DNA of 64,000 nucleotides from Sedimenticola sp. (GTDB lineage Bacteria; Pseudomonadota; Gammaproteobacteria; Chromatiales; Chromatiaceae): positions 40,900 through 104,899 of the forward strand of contig JALSRN010000094.1 of the NCBI GenBank assembly GCA_026984735.1, given 5' to 3'. This document shows positions 39,837 through 52,804 of this stretch, piece by piece. The notes beneath the pieces were generated by a model. It searched no databases and was not told the DNA's origin. It saw nothing but the letters and a program-made list of their open reading frames with translations. Every line of letters begins with the position of its first letter. Within the stretch, counting starts at the first letter, position 1. The position numbers and the translations under genes were made by a program.

Positions 39837-41927
39837 TCAGGAGTTGGCGGCCAGAGCCGCCGGGGAATTCAAGGTTCGATAGTAGAGGTCCACCAACCCT
39901 GGTATGTCGAGGATCAGCGCCACCTGGCCGTCGCCGAGGATGGTGGCCCCCGAGATTCCGTCCAACTGGTGGAAGTTGGTTTCCAGGCTCTTGATCACCA
40001 CCTGCTGCTGACCCAGCAGACGATCCACGAAGAGCCCCACGTGGCGCCCTTCGGCCTCCACCACCACCAGCAGTCCTTGGAGCAGGTCGTCGGTGCCGTC
40101 GGCCACGCCGAAGAGGCGGTTGAGGCGCACGATGGGAATGTATTCGTCCCGAAAGCGATAGAGTTCCGTGGAGCCGGCCACGCTCTTGAGGTGTTCGGCC
40201 TGGACCTGCAGCGACTCCACGATGGAGATGAGCGGCAGGATGTAGGTCTCTTGCCCCACGCTGGCCAATTGCCCGTCGAGAATGGCCAGGGTGAGCGGCA
40301 GACGGATCACCACGGTGCTCCCTTTTCCCGGTTCCGAATGGATGCTCACGGTTCCGCCAAGATCGTTGATGTTGCGCTTCACCACGTCCATCCCCACGCC
40401 CCGGCCGGAGAGGTCGCTCACCTTGTCGGCGGTGGAGAAACCAGGCTGAAAGATGAGGTTGTCGATCCGTTCGTCGGAGAGCTCCTCCTTCTCGTCCACC
40501 AACCCCTTTTCGATGGCCTTGCGCAGGATCTTCTCCCGATTCAGGCCGGCGCCGTCGTCGCTGATGCGGATGACGATGTTGCCGCTCTCGTGTTGGGCGC
40601 TCAGCTCCAGCCGTCCCTGCTCGGGCTTGCCGGCGGCCTTGCGCACCTCGGGCATCTCCAACCCGTGGTCCAGTGAATTCCGCACCAGATGCACCAGCGG
40701 ATCGCCGATCTTCTCCAACACCGTCTTGTCCACTTCGGTCTGCTCGCCGGTGAGCACCAGCTCCACCTGCTTGCCCATCTTGTGGCTCAGATCGCGCACC
40801 AGGCGCGGAAAGCGGTTGAACGCGAAGCTGATGGGAAGCATGCGAATCTGCAAAACGTTTTCCTGCAGTTCGCGGGTGTTGCGCTCCAATTGCGCCAGTC
40901 CGTTGAGCAGCGCCTCCGCCTCGGGACCGCCCTGATGCATGAGGGCCGTTCCCACCTGGTTGAGCATGGACTGGGTGATCACCAGTTCGCCGACCAGATT
41001 GATCAGCAGGTCCACCTTTTCGATGGAGACGCGGATGGAGCTCGACTCGCGACCGGCGGAACTCTTCACGAGGGTGGGGCCTTTGGAAGGCGATTTCTTT
41101 TCCTCGGCCTTGGGCGCCGACTTTCCGGAGGCGGCCTTTTCCTCGCCGGCGTGAGCGGCCTCCGGCTTGCGATCCGCCTCTTTGGAACCGGTGGGCTCGC
41201 TCTTCTCCGCGGGGGCGATCTCCACCCTGCACTCGTCGCCCAGCCAGCTGAAGATCTCGTTGAGCTCGTCGTCCGTGGCCGAGGTGGTCAGACGGGCGCT
41301 CCATTCCAGATAGCACCGGGTGGGATCGAGGTCGTCCAGAACGGGCAGATTCGACGCTCGGGTCTCCACTTCGAGCTCGCCCAGTTTCGCCAGCTCGGCG
41401 AAGATTCGCAGGGGATCGTTGCCCTGCTGAAACATCGCCTGCCCTGGACGAATCTCTATCCGCAAGCTCCGCGGTTCTCCGGCGGCTTCCGGCTTTTCGT
41501 CCGGCGCGTGCTCTTCCAAACCCTGGTCGCTCTTCCCGCCGTCTCCGTTCACCGCCGCTTCCAGCTGCTGCTTGAGCTCGGCCACCCGGCTCTCGTCCGG
41601 CGCTTCGTCGGTCTTGAGCCCTTCCACCATCTCCCGCAGCACGTCCACCGAAGCGAGCAGCAGGTCCACCGTGGCCTGGTCCACCTGCCGCTTGCCGCTG
41701 CGCAGCTGATCGAGCAGCGTCTCCATCACGTGGGTGAACTCGGAGATGTGGTTGAAGCCGAACGCGGCGCTGCCGCCCTTGATGGAGTGGGCGGCGCGGA
41801 AGATGGTGTTGATCTCCTCGAGGTCGGTGCCCTCGTCGAGATGGAGCAGACCCGACTCCATGACCTCCAAGCCCTCGAAACACTCTTCGAGGAAAACGTC
41901 CAAAAATTCGGAAAGATCCATCGACAT
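39837..41927 (-). CDS. cheA: chemotaxis histidine kinase CheA
   Basis: HPt RAAHSIKGGSAAFGF; LVHLVRNSLDHGLE; DDGAGLNREKIL; C-terminal CheW-like domain. Confidence 0.96.
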   Translation of the reverse strand: MSMDLSEFLDVFLEECFEGLEVMESGLLHLDEGTDLEEINTIFRAAHSIKGGSAAFGFNHISEFTHVMETLLDQLRSGKRQVDQATVDLLLASVDVLREMVEGLKTDEAPDESRVAELKQQLEAAVNGDGGKSDQGLEEHAPDEKPEAAGEPRSLRIEIRPGQAMFQQGNDPLRIFAELAKLGELEVETRASNLPVLDDLDPTRCYLEWSARLTTSATDDELNEIFSWLGDECRVEIAPAEKSEPTGSKEADRKPEAAHAGEEKAASGKSAPKAEEKKSPSKGPTLVKSSAGRESSSIRVSIEKVDLLINLVGELVITQSMLNQVGTALMHQGGPEAEALLNGLAQLERNTRELQENVLQIRMLPISFAFNRFPRLVRDLSHKMGKQVELVLTGEQTEVDKTVLEKIGDPLVHLVRNSLDHGLEMPEVRKAAGKPEQGRLELSAQHESGNIVIRISDDGAGLNREKILRKAIEKGLVDEKEELSDERIDNLIFQPGFSTADKVSDLSGRGVGMDVVKRNINDLGGTVSIHSEPGKGSTVVIRLPLTLAILDGQLASVGQETYILPLISIVESLQVQAEHLKSVAGSTELYRFRDEYIPIVRLNRLFGVADGTDDLLQGLLVVVEAEGRHVGLFVDRLLGQQQVVIKSLETNFHQLDGISGATILGDGQVALILDIPGLVDLYYRTLNSPAALAANS

Positions 41928-42112
41928 CTGAATGTCCCGTGGATGTTGGTTTCAGACCTTTGCTCTGTTCTGCCACTGCTTTCGGCAATCCGCCGGTTTT
42001 CTTAACGCGGTTCTTGAAGGCTCTGCCGACGCCTCTTTCCCGCCGGATCTCCCTGGAGAGTCGCCCTCCTCGGCCATTTCCAAGTGGTTGGGAATGGTGT
42101 ACAAAGAAAAAC

Positions 42113-43627
42113 ATGAGCAAGCCGATCGCCGCAGCCGTTCACCCCATCGAGGTCGAACTGAAGGCTGGACAGACCTACTACTGGTGCACCTGCGGCCGCT
42201 CGGCCACCCAGCCCTTTTGCGACGGCTCGCACGCCGGCACCGGCTTCATCCCTCTCGCCTTCACGGCGGAGAAGAGCGAACGACGTTGGCTCTGCCAGTG
42301 CAAACGAACGGGCACTCCGCCCGATTGCGACGGCAGCCACGAACGGCTCTTTTCCGAAACCGTGGAGAAGACCTTCCCCGAGACCCCCCACGCCGTGGCC
42401 ACCGCGGAGGAACCCACGCTGCCACGCATCCACCGGTTGGCCCTCCATGGATTGGATGGGGGCGGCCAGGGAGAGCCGGCCGCCATGGGCGTGCCCCGCA
42501 CGCGGCTTCCCGCTTGGGACGATCTGCAGATCCTCGCCGCTCAGCTCGCGCGCCGTCCCTTGGAAGAGAACGCCCCCGTGACCACCCGGCTGGTCATCGG
42601 CCCCGGCGCCGAAAAACCGCTGGAGCTGGAGATTCCTCTGCTGGTCTCCGACATGAGCTTCGGGGCCCTATCGAGGGAGGCGAAGATCGCCTTGGCGCGC
42701 GGCGCCGAGTGGGCGGGCACCGGCATCGGCTCGGGGGAAGGGGGGCTGTTGCCCGAAGAGCTGGAGGCCAACCGCCGCTGCCTCTTCGAGCTGGGACCGG
42801 CCGGGTACGGCTATGACGAAGCGTTGCTGGAACGGGTGGGCGCTTTCCATTTCAAGCTGGGCCAGGCCGCCAAGACCGGCCTGGGCGGCCGCCTGCCGGG
42901 CGGCAAGGTGACCGAGGAGATCGCCCGGCTGCGCGGCATCGAGGCGGGCAAGCCCGCGGTCTCCCCCGCGGCCTTCCCGGAACTGCGCACGCCCGCCGAC
43001 TTCCGCCGCTTCGCCGACCGGGTTCGGGAGAGAAGCGGCGGCATACCGGTGGGCATGAAACTGTCGGCCCAGCGCATCGAGGCGGATCTCGATTTCGCCC
43101 TGGAGGCGGGGGTGGACTATCTCATCCTCGACGGCCGGGGCGGCGGCACGGGCGCCTCGCCGCGCATTCTGCGAGACCACATCGGGGTGCCCACCATACC
43201 GGCGCTGGCGCGCGCCCGGCGGCATCTGCAGCGCCGGCGGGCGGAGGAAGTGACCCTCATCGTCACCGGAGGGCTGCGCCTGCCCGAAGACTTCTTCAAG
43301 GCACTGGCGCTGGGCGCCGACGGCGTGGCGCTGGGCAGCGCCGCCCTCCAGGCCATCGGCTGCGTGGCGGCGCGCATCTGCCACACCAACCGTTGTCCGG
43401 CCGGCATCGCCACCCAGGACCCGCGGTTGCGGGCGCGGCTCGAAGTGGATCAGGCCGCCGAGCGGCTGGCCCGCTTTCTGCGCGCGTCGGTGGAGCTGAT
43501 GAAACTGTTGGCGCGCGCCTGCGGCCACGACGATCTCGGCGGCCTGAAACCGGAGTTGCTCACCAGTTGGAAGAGAGAGATGGCGGAGCTGGCCGGAGTC
43601 GCTTTCGCCGGGATCGGCGGCTCTTAA
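42113..43627 (+). CDS. CDGSH iron-sulfur (two motifs) fused to FMN-binding glutamate synthase-like domain
   Basis: CTCGRSATQPFCDGSH and CQCKRTGTPPDCDGSH at the N-terminus; GltB-like DMSFGALSREAKIALARGA, GRGGGTGASP, CHTNRCPAGIATQDP. Confidence 0.88.
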   Translation: MSKPIAAAVHPIEVELKAGQTYYWCTCGRSATQPFCDGSHAGTGFIPLAFTAEKSERRWLCQCKRTGTPPDCDGSHERLFSETVEKTFPETPHAVATAEEPTLPRIHRLALHGLDGGGQGEPAAMGVPRTRLPAWDDLQILAAQLARRPLEENAPVTTRLVIGPGAEKPLELEIPLLVSDMSFGALSREAKIALARGAEWAGTGIGSGEGGLLPEELEANRRCLFELGPAGYGYDEALLERVGAFHFKLGQAAKTGLGGRLPGGKVTEEIARLRGIEAGKPAVSPAAFPELRTPADFRRFADRVRERSGGIPVGMKLSAQRIEADLDFALEAGVDYLILDGRGGGTGASPRILRDHIGVPTIPALARARRHLQRRRAEEVTLIVTGGLRLPEDFFKALALGADGVALGSAALQAIGCVAARICHTNRCPAGIATQDPRLRARLEVDQAAERLARFLRASVELMKLLARACGHDDLGGLKPELLTSWKREMAELAGVAFAGIGGS

Positions 43628-43632
43628 TCCTC

Positions 43633-44985
43633 TCAGCCGGAGACCGCCCGGCCCACCGCCTCGGCGATGGCCGCGGCGATTTCGCCAATGCGCGAAGCCT
43701 CGGTGCCCTCCACCATCACCCGGATCAGCGGTTCGGTGCCCGAGGGACGCAGCAGCACCCGGCCGCTCTCTCCCAGCAGGGATTCCGCCTCGGCGAGCGC
43801 CTCGCGCACGCGGTCATCCTCCATCACCACGGCTGGAGCCACCCCGTTCAGTTCGACGTTGACCAGGGACTGCGGAAGCCTGGGCATGCCGCTGCTCAGA
43901 TCGCGAAGGGTGGCGTCGCCGAACACCATGGCAGCAAGCACCTGGAGCGCGGCCACGATGCCGTCCCCCGTGGTAGTGCGATCCAGGCAGATGACGTGTC
44001 CCGAAGGCTCGCCACCGAGCACCCAATCGTTGCGCTTGAGCTTTTCCAGAATGTAGCGGTCCCCCACCTGCGTGCGCTCGAGCTCCACGCCCAGCTCGCG
44101 CAGCGCCATTTCGAGCCCCAGGTTGGTCATGAGCGTGCCCACCACCTTGCCGCGCAATCCTTCGGAGGATTCGAGACGGGAACGGGCGATGACATAGAGA
44201 ATGCCGTCGCCATCCACGATGGTGCCTTCATGATCCACCATGATGAGCCGGTCGCCGTCGCCGTCGAAGGCGACGCCGAGATCGGCTCCGCTCTCCAGCA
44301 CCGCCTTCTGCAGGGTCCTGGGATGAGTGGAACCGATCTCCCGGTTGATGTTGAATCCGTCGGGCTCGGCGCCGATCACCTCCACCTCCGCGCCTAGCTC
44401 TTCGAAGACGTGGGGAGCGATGTGATAGGTGGCGCCGTTGGCGCAGTCCACCACCATCCTCAGCCCTCTCAGGCGCATGGTGGAAGGCACGGTGCTCTTG
44501 CAGAATTCGATGTAGCGGCCGGCGGCGTCGTCCACCCGCTCGGCCTTGCCGAGCCGGTCGGAGGGGACGGTGGCCAGCGGCTTCTCCATCTCCGCCTCAA
44601 TGGCCTCCTCCAGCGAATCGGGCAGCTTGCAGCCGTCGGCGGAGAAGAACTTGATGCCGTTGTCGAAATAGGGGTTGTGCGAGGCGCTGATGACGATGCC
44701 CGCGGCGGCGCGCAGCGTGCGGGTGAGATAGGCGATGCCCGGGGTGGGCATGGGGCCCAACAAGCGGATGTCCATGCCCGCCGCCACCAGCCCCGCCTCC
44801 AGGGCCGACTCGAACAGATAGCCGGAGATGCGCGTGTCCTTGCCGATGAGCACCTTGCCGCCATGGCCGTTGCCCAGAACGCGGCCGGCGGCCCAGCCGA
44901 GTTTGAGCACCACCTCCGGGTTGATCTTGGCGTCGCCCACCCTGCCGCGCACGCCGTCGGTGCCGAAAAATCTCCGTTCCGTCAT
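43633..44985 (-). CDS. glmM: phosphoglucosamine mutase
   Basis: [46 protein letters not shown]. Confidence 0.97.
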   Translation of the reverse strand: MTERRFFGTDGVRGRVGDAKINPEVVLKLGWAAGRVLGNGHGGKVLIGKDTRISGYLFESALEAGLVAAGMDIRLLGPMPTPGIAYLTRTLRAAAGIVISASHNPYFDNGIKFFSADGCKLPDSLEEAIEAEMEKPLATVPSDRLGKAERVDDAAGRYIEFCKSTVPSTMRLRGLRMVVDCANGATYHIAPHVFEELGAEVEVIGAEPDGFNINREIGSTHPRTLQKAVLESGADLGVAFDGDGDRLIMVDHEGTIVDGDGILYVIARSRLESSEGLRGKVVGTLMTNLGLEMALRELGVELERTQVGDRYILEKLKRNDWVLGGEPSGHVICLDRTTTGDGIVAALQVLAAMVFGDATLRDLSSGMPRLPQSLVNVELNGVAPAVVMEDDRVREALAEAESLLGESGRVLLRPSGTEPLIRVMVEGTEASRIGEIAAAIAEAVGRAVSG

Positions 44986-45818
44986 CTTTCCTCCCCTTTC
45001 GTCACAGCCATGGCCACCCTCAAGGCGTCCACCGTCTCGGCCACGTCGTGCACCCGCACCAGAAGCGCCCCCCGCTCCACCGCCAGAACCGCGGCGGCGA
45101 GGCTTGCCGCGAGCCGCCCGCCCGTCTCCCGGCCGGTGATCGCTCCCAGCATCGATTTGCGCGACAGGCCCACCAGCAAAGGACGGCCCAATAGCGTAAA
45201 AGCGCCCAGGTTCCGCAGCAAAGCCAGATTGTGCTCCAACGTCTTGCCGAAGCCGAAGCCCGGATCGAGCAACAGCCGTTCCCTGGGAATGCCGGCCTCC
45301 GCGCACGCCCTCATCCGCTCTTCGAAAAAGGACTTCACCTCGGCCACCACGTCCTCGTAGGCGGGCGCCTGCTGCATGGTGCGTGGCGTACCCTGCATGT
45401 GCATCAGACAGACCGGCACGCCCAGCTCGGCGGCCGTTTCCACGGCCCCTTCGGCGCGCAGGGCATTGACGTCGTTGATGAGGCCGGCTCCCGCCGCCAC
45501 CGCCTCGCGCATCACTTCCGGCTTGGAGGTGTCCACCGAGATCGGCACCTTCAGCACTTTCTGAAGGGCCTCGATCACGGGAATCACCCGCTCGAGCTCC
45601 TCCTCCAATCCCACCTCGGGCGCGCCCGGCCGGGTGGATTCGCCCCCCACGTCGATGACGGCGGCGCCCTGCGCCTCCATGGCCAACGCCCGGCGGACGG
45701 CATCTTCCAGACGCAAAAAACGCCCGCCGTCCGAGAAGGAGTCGGGCGTCACGTTGAGAATCCCCATCACGCGGGGCCGATGGAGATCGAGAAGGCGTCC
45801 GTTGCAGTCGATTCTCAT
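44982..45818 (-). CDS. folP: dihydropteroate synthase
   Basis: [28 protein letters not shown]. Confidence 0.97.
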   Translation of the reverse strand: MRIDCNGRLLDLHRPRVMGILNVTPDSFSDGGRFLRLEDAVRRALAMEAQGAAVIDVGGESTRPGAPEVGLEEELERVIPVIEALQKVLKVPISVDTSKPEVMREAVAAGAGLINDVNALRAEGAVETAAELGVPVCLMHMQGTPRTMQQAPAYEDVVAEVKSFFEERMRACAEAGIPRERLLLDPGFGFGKTLEHNLALLRNLGAFTLLGRPLLVGLSRKSMLGAITGRETGGRLAASLAAAVLAVERGALLVRVHDVAETVDALRVAMAVTKGEER

Positions 45819-45861
45819 GCAAAGAGAGCGGGCCGGTGATTCCGGCCCGCCGATTCATCGC

Positions 45862-47805
<1,944 letters not shown>

Positions 47806-48028
47806 AACAGGATACCTCTCGAAATCGCTCTCTCTTTGACTATATCAGACCCGCGGAAGATCGAATCATTTGCAGGCTCCCCGAAAAGCACGAGCGTTCG
47901 CGGGGAACGGCGGCTTCCCGCCTGCTTCGTAAGTTCAACTTGTTGAAAATACGGAAAAATAAAACCCAACCGTCCCTTTTCGCCAGGAAATTCTCCATCG
48001 AGGGACTTCTCCTCGGATTCCCTGGAAA

Positions 48029-48655
48029 CTATCCGGATTTAAAGCCGCTCGCCACCAGATAGAGCTCCCGGCTGCGGGGGCGGGAGGCCCTGGGCTTGCG
48101 CGCCGCCACGCGGTCGAAGGCGGCGCGCACGGCGCGCAGATAGTCGTCGAATCCCTCACCTTGGAATACCTTGGTAACCAAAATGCCGCCGGGACGCAAC
48201 ACCTCTGCGGCGAAATCCAGGGCCAGTTCACACAGATACATGGCTCTCGGCTGGTCCACCGCCGCCACCCCGCTGATGTTGGGGGCCATGTCGGAAATTA
48301 CAAGGTCCACCGCCCGCCCCGCCAGAAGATCCATCAATCGGCCGAGCACCGCCTCCTCGCGGAAATCTCCCTGGAGAAAAGTGACGCCGGCAAGGGGGGC
48401 CATCTCCAGGATGTCGAGGGCGAACACCTCGCCGCGCTTGCCGACGAGCTGCGCGGCCACCTGGCTCCAGCCCCCGGGTGCGGCGCCGAGGTCCACCACC
48501 ACCTGGCCGGACCGGAGGATGCGGTCTTTCTCTTGAATCTCCAGCAACTTGTAGGCGGCGCGGGAGCGATAACCCTCGCGCTGGGCGCGCTGGACGTATT
48601 CGTCGTGGAGATGCCGCTGCATCCAGCGGTGGCTGCTCTTGGAACGTCGTGCCAT
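48029..48655 (-). CDS. rlmE: 23S rRNA (uridine(2552)-2'-O)-methyltransferase
   Basis: [51 protein letters not shown]. Confidence 0.96.
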   Translation of the reverse strand: MARRSKSSHRWMQRHLHDEYVQRAQREGYRSRAAYKLLEIQEKDRILRSGQVVVDLGAAPGGWSQVAAQLVGKRGEVFALDILEMAPLAGVTFLQGDFREEAVLGRLMDLLAGRAVDLVISDMAPNISGVAAVDQPRAMYLCELALDFAAEVLRPGGILVTKVFQGEGFDDYLRAVRAAFDRVAARKPRASRPRSRELYLVASGFKSG

Positions 48656-48712
48656 GAATCCCGCCCGCCTCTGCTAGAATGCGCGGCCTCCCCGAAACGA
48701 TCGGAAACGCCG

Positions 48713-49009
48713 TTGAAACTGAACAAATCCCAGATCCGCCACCTGCGTGGCCTGGCCCATGGCCTGAAACCCGTGGTGATGATCGGCCAGCACGGCCTGC
48801 GCGAATCGGTGCTGGAGGAGCTCGGCATCGCCCTGGACCATCACGAGCTGGTCAAGGTGAAGGTGAGCGTGGGCGACCGCGGCGAACGGGACGCGGTGAT
48901 CGAAACGCTCCTGGCCCGCACCGGGGCCGATCTGGTGCAGCGCATCGGCAACATGGCGGTGCTGTTCCGACGCAACCCCGAAAAGCCGGGAATCGAGCTG
49001 CCGCGCTGA
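48713..49009 (+). CDS. yhbY: YhbY family RNA-binding protein (TTG start)
   Basis: KLNKSQIRHLRGLAHGLKPVVMIGQHGLRESVLEELGIALDHHELVKVKV. Confidence 0.92.
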   Translation: MKLNKSQIRHLRGLAHGLKPVVMIGQHGLRESVLEELGIALDHHELVKVKVSVGDRGERDAVIETLLARTGADLVQRIGNMAVLFRRNPEKPGIELPR

Positions 49010-49085
49010 CTCCCTTTCGCGCCGCCACCTGGCCGAAAACCGTTTACCCCGGCCTTTCGGAAAAGAGCGTTTCTTCGACCCCCGC

Positions 49086-49562
49086 TCAGACGTACCTCAC
49101 CTCCAGGATCTCGAACTCCCGTTTACCGCCGGGCACCTCGATCTCCACCTCGTCCCCCTCGCGCTTGCCGATGAGGGCGCGGGCGATGGGAGAGGTGATG
49201 GAGATCTTGCCGTGGCGAATGTCCGCCTCGTCCTCGCCGACGATCTTGTAGCTGTGCTCTTCGTCGGTCTCCAGGTCGAGGACGTCCACGGTGGCGCCGA
49301 AGACCACCTTGCCGCCGGCGTTGAGGGTGGTGACGTCGATGATCTGGGCGTTGGAGAGCTTGGCTTCGATCTCCTTGATGCGCCCTTCGATGAAGCTCTG
49401 CTGTTCGCGCGCCGCGTGATACTCGGCGTTCTCTTTCAGATCGCCGTGGGCCCGCGCCTCGGCGATGGCGGCGATCACCTTGGGTCGCGCCACCGTCTTC
49501 AGTTCGTTCAACTCCCGGCGCAACGCTTCCGCGCCCTCCACGGTCATGGGTGTCTTGTTCAT
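49086..49562 (-). CDS. greA: transcription elongation factor GreA
   Basis: [50 protein letters not shown]. Confidence 0.97.
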   Translation of the reverse strand: MNKTPMTVEGAEALRRELNELKTVARPKVIAAIAEARAHGDLKENAEYHAAREQQSFIEGRIKEIEAKLSNAQIIDVTTLNAGGKVVFGATVDVLDLETDEEHSYKIVGEDEADIRHGKISITSPIARALIGKREGDEVEIEVPGGKREFEILEVRYV

Positions 49563-52500
49563 CTGCCGTGCAACTCCTGCAGGCTGAAGACCCGCGGCTC
49601 CCCCTGGTGTTGCAAGGCCATGACGATGGCCTCGCCGCCCGACATGGTGGTGGTGTAGGCCACTTTGTGTTGCAGTGCCGAGCGCCGGATGGAGGCCGAG
49701 TCGATGATCGCCTGCTTGCCTTCGGTGGTGTTGATGATGAGTGAAAATTCGTCGTTCTTGATCATGTCCACGACATGGGGGCGCCCCTCCATCACCTTGT
49801 TGACGCGGGTGCAGGGCACGCCCGCCTCCAGGATGGCCTGGCAGGTACCTCCGGTGGCGTAGAGCTCGAAACCGAGCGCCACCAGATCCCGCGCCACCAG
49901 CTTGATGCGCTGTTTGTCGGCATCGCGCACCGAAAGAAACGCCTTGCCGCCGGTGGGCAGGGGTTCGGCGCTGCCGCCCTCGATGGCTTTGCCATACGCC
50001 TCGCCGAAGCTCTCCCCCACCCCCATCACTTCGCCGGTGGACTTCATCTCCGGCCCCAGGACGGTGTCCACCCCGGGGAATTTGACGAAGGGGAAGACCG
50101 CCTCCTTGACGAAATAGTGGTCGGGGACGATCTCGCCCACCACCCCCTGCTCTTCCAGGCTGCGCCCCACCATGCAGAGCGCGGCGATCTTGGCCAGGGG
50201 GCGTCCGGTGGCCTTGGAGACGAAAGGCACGGTGCGCGAGGCGCGGGGATTCACTTCGAGAATGTAGATCTCCTCGCCCTTGACGGCGAACTGGGTGTTC
50301 ATCAGCCCCACCACTCCCAGTTCCAGAGCCATGTCTTCGATGTGGCGGCGCATGCGGTCCTGGATCTCGCGGCTGAGCGTGTAGGGCGGCAGGGAGCAGG
50401 CCGAATCGCCGGAGTGGACCCCCGCCTCCTCGATGTGCTCCATGATGCCGCCGATGACCACCTCGCGGCCGTCGCTCACCGCGTCCACGTCCACCTCGAT
50501 GGCGTCGTTCAGGAAGCGGTCGAGAAGCACCGGAGAGTCGTTGGAGACGCTCACCGCCTCGCGCATGTAGCGGCGCAGGTCGTCTTCGTTGTAGACGATC
50601 TCCATGGCTCGTCCGCCGAGCACATAGCTGGGCCGCACCACCAGCGGATACCCGATCTCTCCAGCCAGCCGCACCGCCTCTTCGGCGTCGGTGGCGGTCC
50701 GGTTCGGCGGCTGCAGGATGCCGAGCTTCCGGATCATCTGCTGGAAACGCTCACGGTCCTCGGCGGCGTCGATGGAGTCGGGCGAAGTGCCGATGATGGG
50801 CGCGCCGGCCTTCTCCAGCGCCCTCGCCAGCTTGAGCGGCGTCTGCCCACCGTACTGGACGATCACCCCGTCGGGTTTTTCCACCCGAATGATCTCCAGC
50901 ACGTCCTCCAGGGTGAGGGGCTCGAAATAGAGCCGGTCGGAGGTGTCGTAGTCGGTGGAGACGGTCTCGGGGTTGCAGTTGACCATGATGGTCTCGTAGC
51001 CGTCGTCGCGCAAGGCGAAGGCGGCGTGGACGCAGCAGTAGTCGAACTCGATGCCCTGACCGATGCGGTTGGGGCCGCCTCCCAGGATCATGATTTTCTT
51101 CCGCTGCGTCGGCTCGGACTCGCACTCCTCTTCGTAGGTGGAGTACATGTAGGCGGTGGCGGCGGCGAACTCGGCGGCGCAGCTGTCCACCCGCTTGTAG
51201 ACCGGATGGATCTTGTGCGCCCAGCGCCGCTTGCGGATCTTCTTCTCTTTCTTGCCCACGAGGGCGGCGATGCGCCGGTCGGAGAAACCCTTGCGCTTGA
51301 GGGCGCGCAGGCGGGCGGCGTCGAGAGCGTCGAACCCTTCGGCGGCGATACGCGCCTCTTCCCGCACCAGATCCTCGATCTGCGCCAGGAACCAGGGATC
51401 GATGCCGGTGGCCTCGCGTACTTCCTCCAGGCCCATTCCCAGCCGGAAGGCGTCGGCCAGGTACCAGAGCCGCTCGGCGCGCGGCTGGCGGATTTCGGAG
51501 CGCACCCGCTCCCGCGCTTCGGGATCCTTCGGATCCACCATGGGGTCGAGCCCGTATTTGCCCGTCTCCAGCCCCCGCAGCGCCTTCTGCAGCGACTCCT
51601 GGAAGGTGCGGCCCATGGCCATCACCTCCCCCACCGACTTCATCTGCGTGGTGAGCCGGTCGTCCGCCTCGGGAAACTTCTCGAAGGCGAAGCGCGGCAC
51701 CTTGGTGACCACGTAGTCGATGGTGGGTTCGAAGGAGGCGGGGGTGACGCCGCCGGTGATCTCGTTGCGCAGCTCGTCGAGGGTGTAGCCCACCGCCAGC
51801 TTGGCCGCCACCTTGGCGATGGGAAAGCCGGTGGCCTTGGAGGCCAGGGCCGAGGAGCGCGACACCCGGGGATTCATCTCGATGATGATCATGCGGCCGC
51901 TCTCGGGGTCGATGGCGAACTGCACGTTGGAGCCGCCGGTGTCCACCCCGATCTCGCGCAGCACCGCCAGCGAGGCGTCGCGCATGATCTGATACTCCTT
52001 GTCGGTGAGCGTCTGGGCGGGCGCCACGGTGATGGAGTCGCCGGTGTGCACGCCCATGGGATCCAGGTTCTCGATGGAACAGACGATGATGCAGTTGTCC
52101 TTGCGGTCACGCACCACCTCCATCTCATACTCCTTCCAACCGAGGATCGACTCCTCGATGAGCAGCTCGTTGGTGGGCGACAGGTCCAGCCCCCGCTGGC
52201 AGATCTGCTCGAACTCCTCGCGGTTGTACGCGACCCCCCCACCGGAACCGCCCAGGGTGAAGGAGGGACGGATGATGGCCGGAAAGCCGATCTGCGCCTG
52301 CACCTGGAGCGCCTCTTCCAGGCTGTGGGCGATGGCGGAACGCGGCATCTCCAAGCCGATCTTCTTCATCGCCTGGCGGAAGAGATCGCGATCCTCGGCC
52401 TTGTCGATGGCCTCCCGGCTGGCGCCGATCATCTCCACCCCGTACTGCTCCAGCACCCCTTCGCGAGCCAGATCGAGGGCGCAGTTGAGCGCCGTCTGCC

Positions 52501-52774
52501 CGCCCATGGTGGGCAGCAGGGCGTCGGGCCGTTCCTTGTCGATGATGCGCGCCACCGTCTGCCAGTTGATCGGCTCGATGTAGACCACGTCCGCCGTGTC
52601 GGGATCGGTCATGATGGTGGCGGGGTTGGAGTTGACCAGAATGACCTTGTAACCCTCTTCACGCAGCGCTTTGCAGGCCTGGGCGCCGGAGTAGTCGAAC
52701 TCGCACGCCTGGCCGATGACGATGGGGCCGGCGCCGATGATGAGGATGGATTGGATGTCGGTTCGCTTGGGCAT
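49559..52774 (-). CDS. carB: carbamoyl-phosphate synthase large subunit
   Basis: [58 protein letters not shown]. Confidence 0.98.
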   Translation of the reverse strand: MPKRTDIQSILIIGAGPIVIGQACEFDYSGAQACKALREEGYKVILVNSNPATIMTDPDTADVVYIEPINWQTVARIIDKERPDALLPTMGGQTALNCALDLAREGVLEQYGVEMIGASREAIDKAEDRDLFRQAMKKIGLEMPRSAIAHSLEEALQVQAQIGFPAIIRPSFTLGGSGGGVAYNREEFEQICQRGLDLSPTNELLIEESILGWKEYEMEVVRDRKDNCIIVCSIENLDPMGVHTGDSITVAPAQTLTDKEYQIMRDASLAVLREIGVDTGGSNVQFAIDPESGRMIIIEMNPRVSRSSALASKATGFPIAKVAAKLAVGYTLDELRNEITGGVTPASFEPTIDYVVTKVPRFAFEKFPEADDRLTTQMKSVGEVMAMGRTFQESLQKALRGLETGKYGLDPMVDPKDPEARERVRSEIRQPRAERLWYLADAFRLGMGLEEVREATGIDPWFLAQIEDLVREEARIAAEGFDALDAARLRALKRKGFSDRRIAALVGKKEKKIRKRRWAHKIHPVYKRVDSCAAEFAAATAYMYSTYEEECESEPTQRKKIMILGGGPNRIGQGIEFDYCCVHAAFALRDDGYETIMVNCNPETVSTDYDTSDRLYFEPLTLEDVLEIIRVEKPDGVIVQYGGQTPLKLARALEKAGAPIIGTSPDSIDAAEDRERFQQMIRKLGILQPPNRTATDAEEAVRLAGEIGYPLVVRPSYVLGGRAMEIVYNEDDLRRYMREAVSVSNDSPVLLDRFLNDAIEVDVDAVSDGREVVIGGIMEHIEEAGVHSGDSACSLPPYTLSREIQDRMRRHIEDMALELGVVGLMNTQFAVKGEEIYILEVNPRASRTVPFVSKATGRPLAKIAALCMVGRSLEEQGVVGEIVPDHYFVKEAVFPFVKFPGVDTVLGPEMKSTGEVMGVGESFGEAYGKAIEGGSAEPLPTGGKAFLSVRDADKQRIKLVARDLVALGFELYATGGTCQAILEAGVPCTRVNKVMEGRPHVVDMIKNDEFSLIINTTEGKQAIIDSASIRRSALQHKVAYTTTMSGGEAIVMALQHQGEPRVFSLQELHGR

Positions 52775-52804
52775 CTGTGGTTTCGCGTTGGGGGCCGGCG
52801 GCGT

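Noticed and set aside
39250-42120. 956-aa minus-strand ORF over cheW/cheA
   Set aside because: Frame-shifted shadow of cheA and cheW; Arg/Gly-rich, no domain
47934-47947. TTCAAC-TT-GTTGAA inverted repeat between ftsH and rlmE
   Set aside because: Short arms, no T-tract, not at a clear promoter position; insufficient to call a regulatory site
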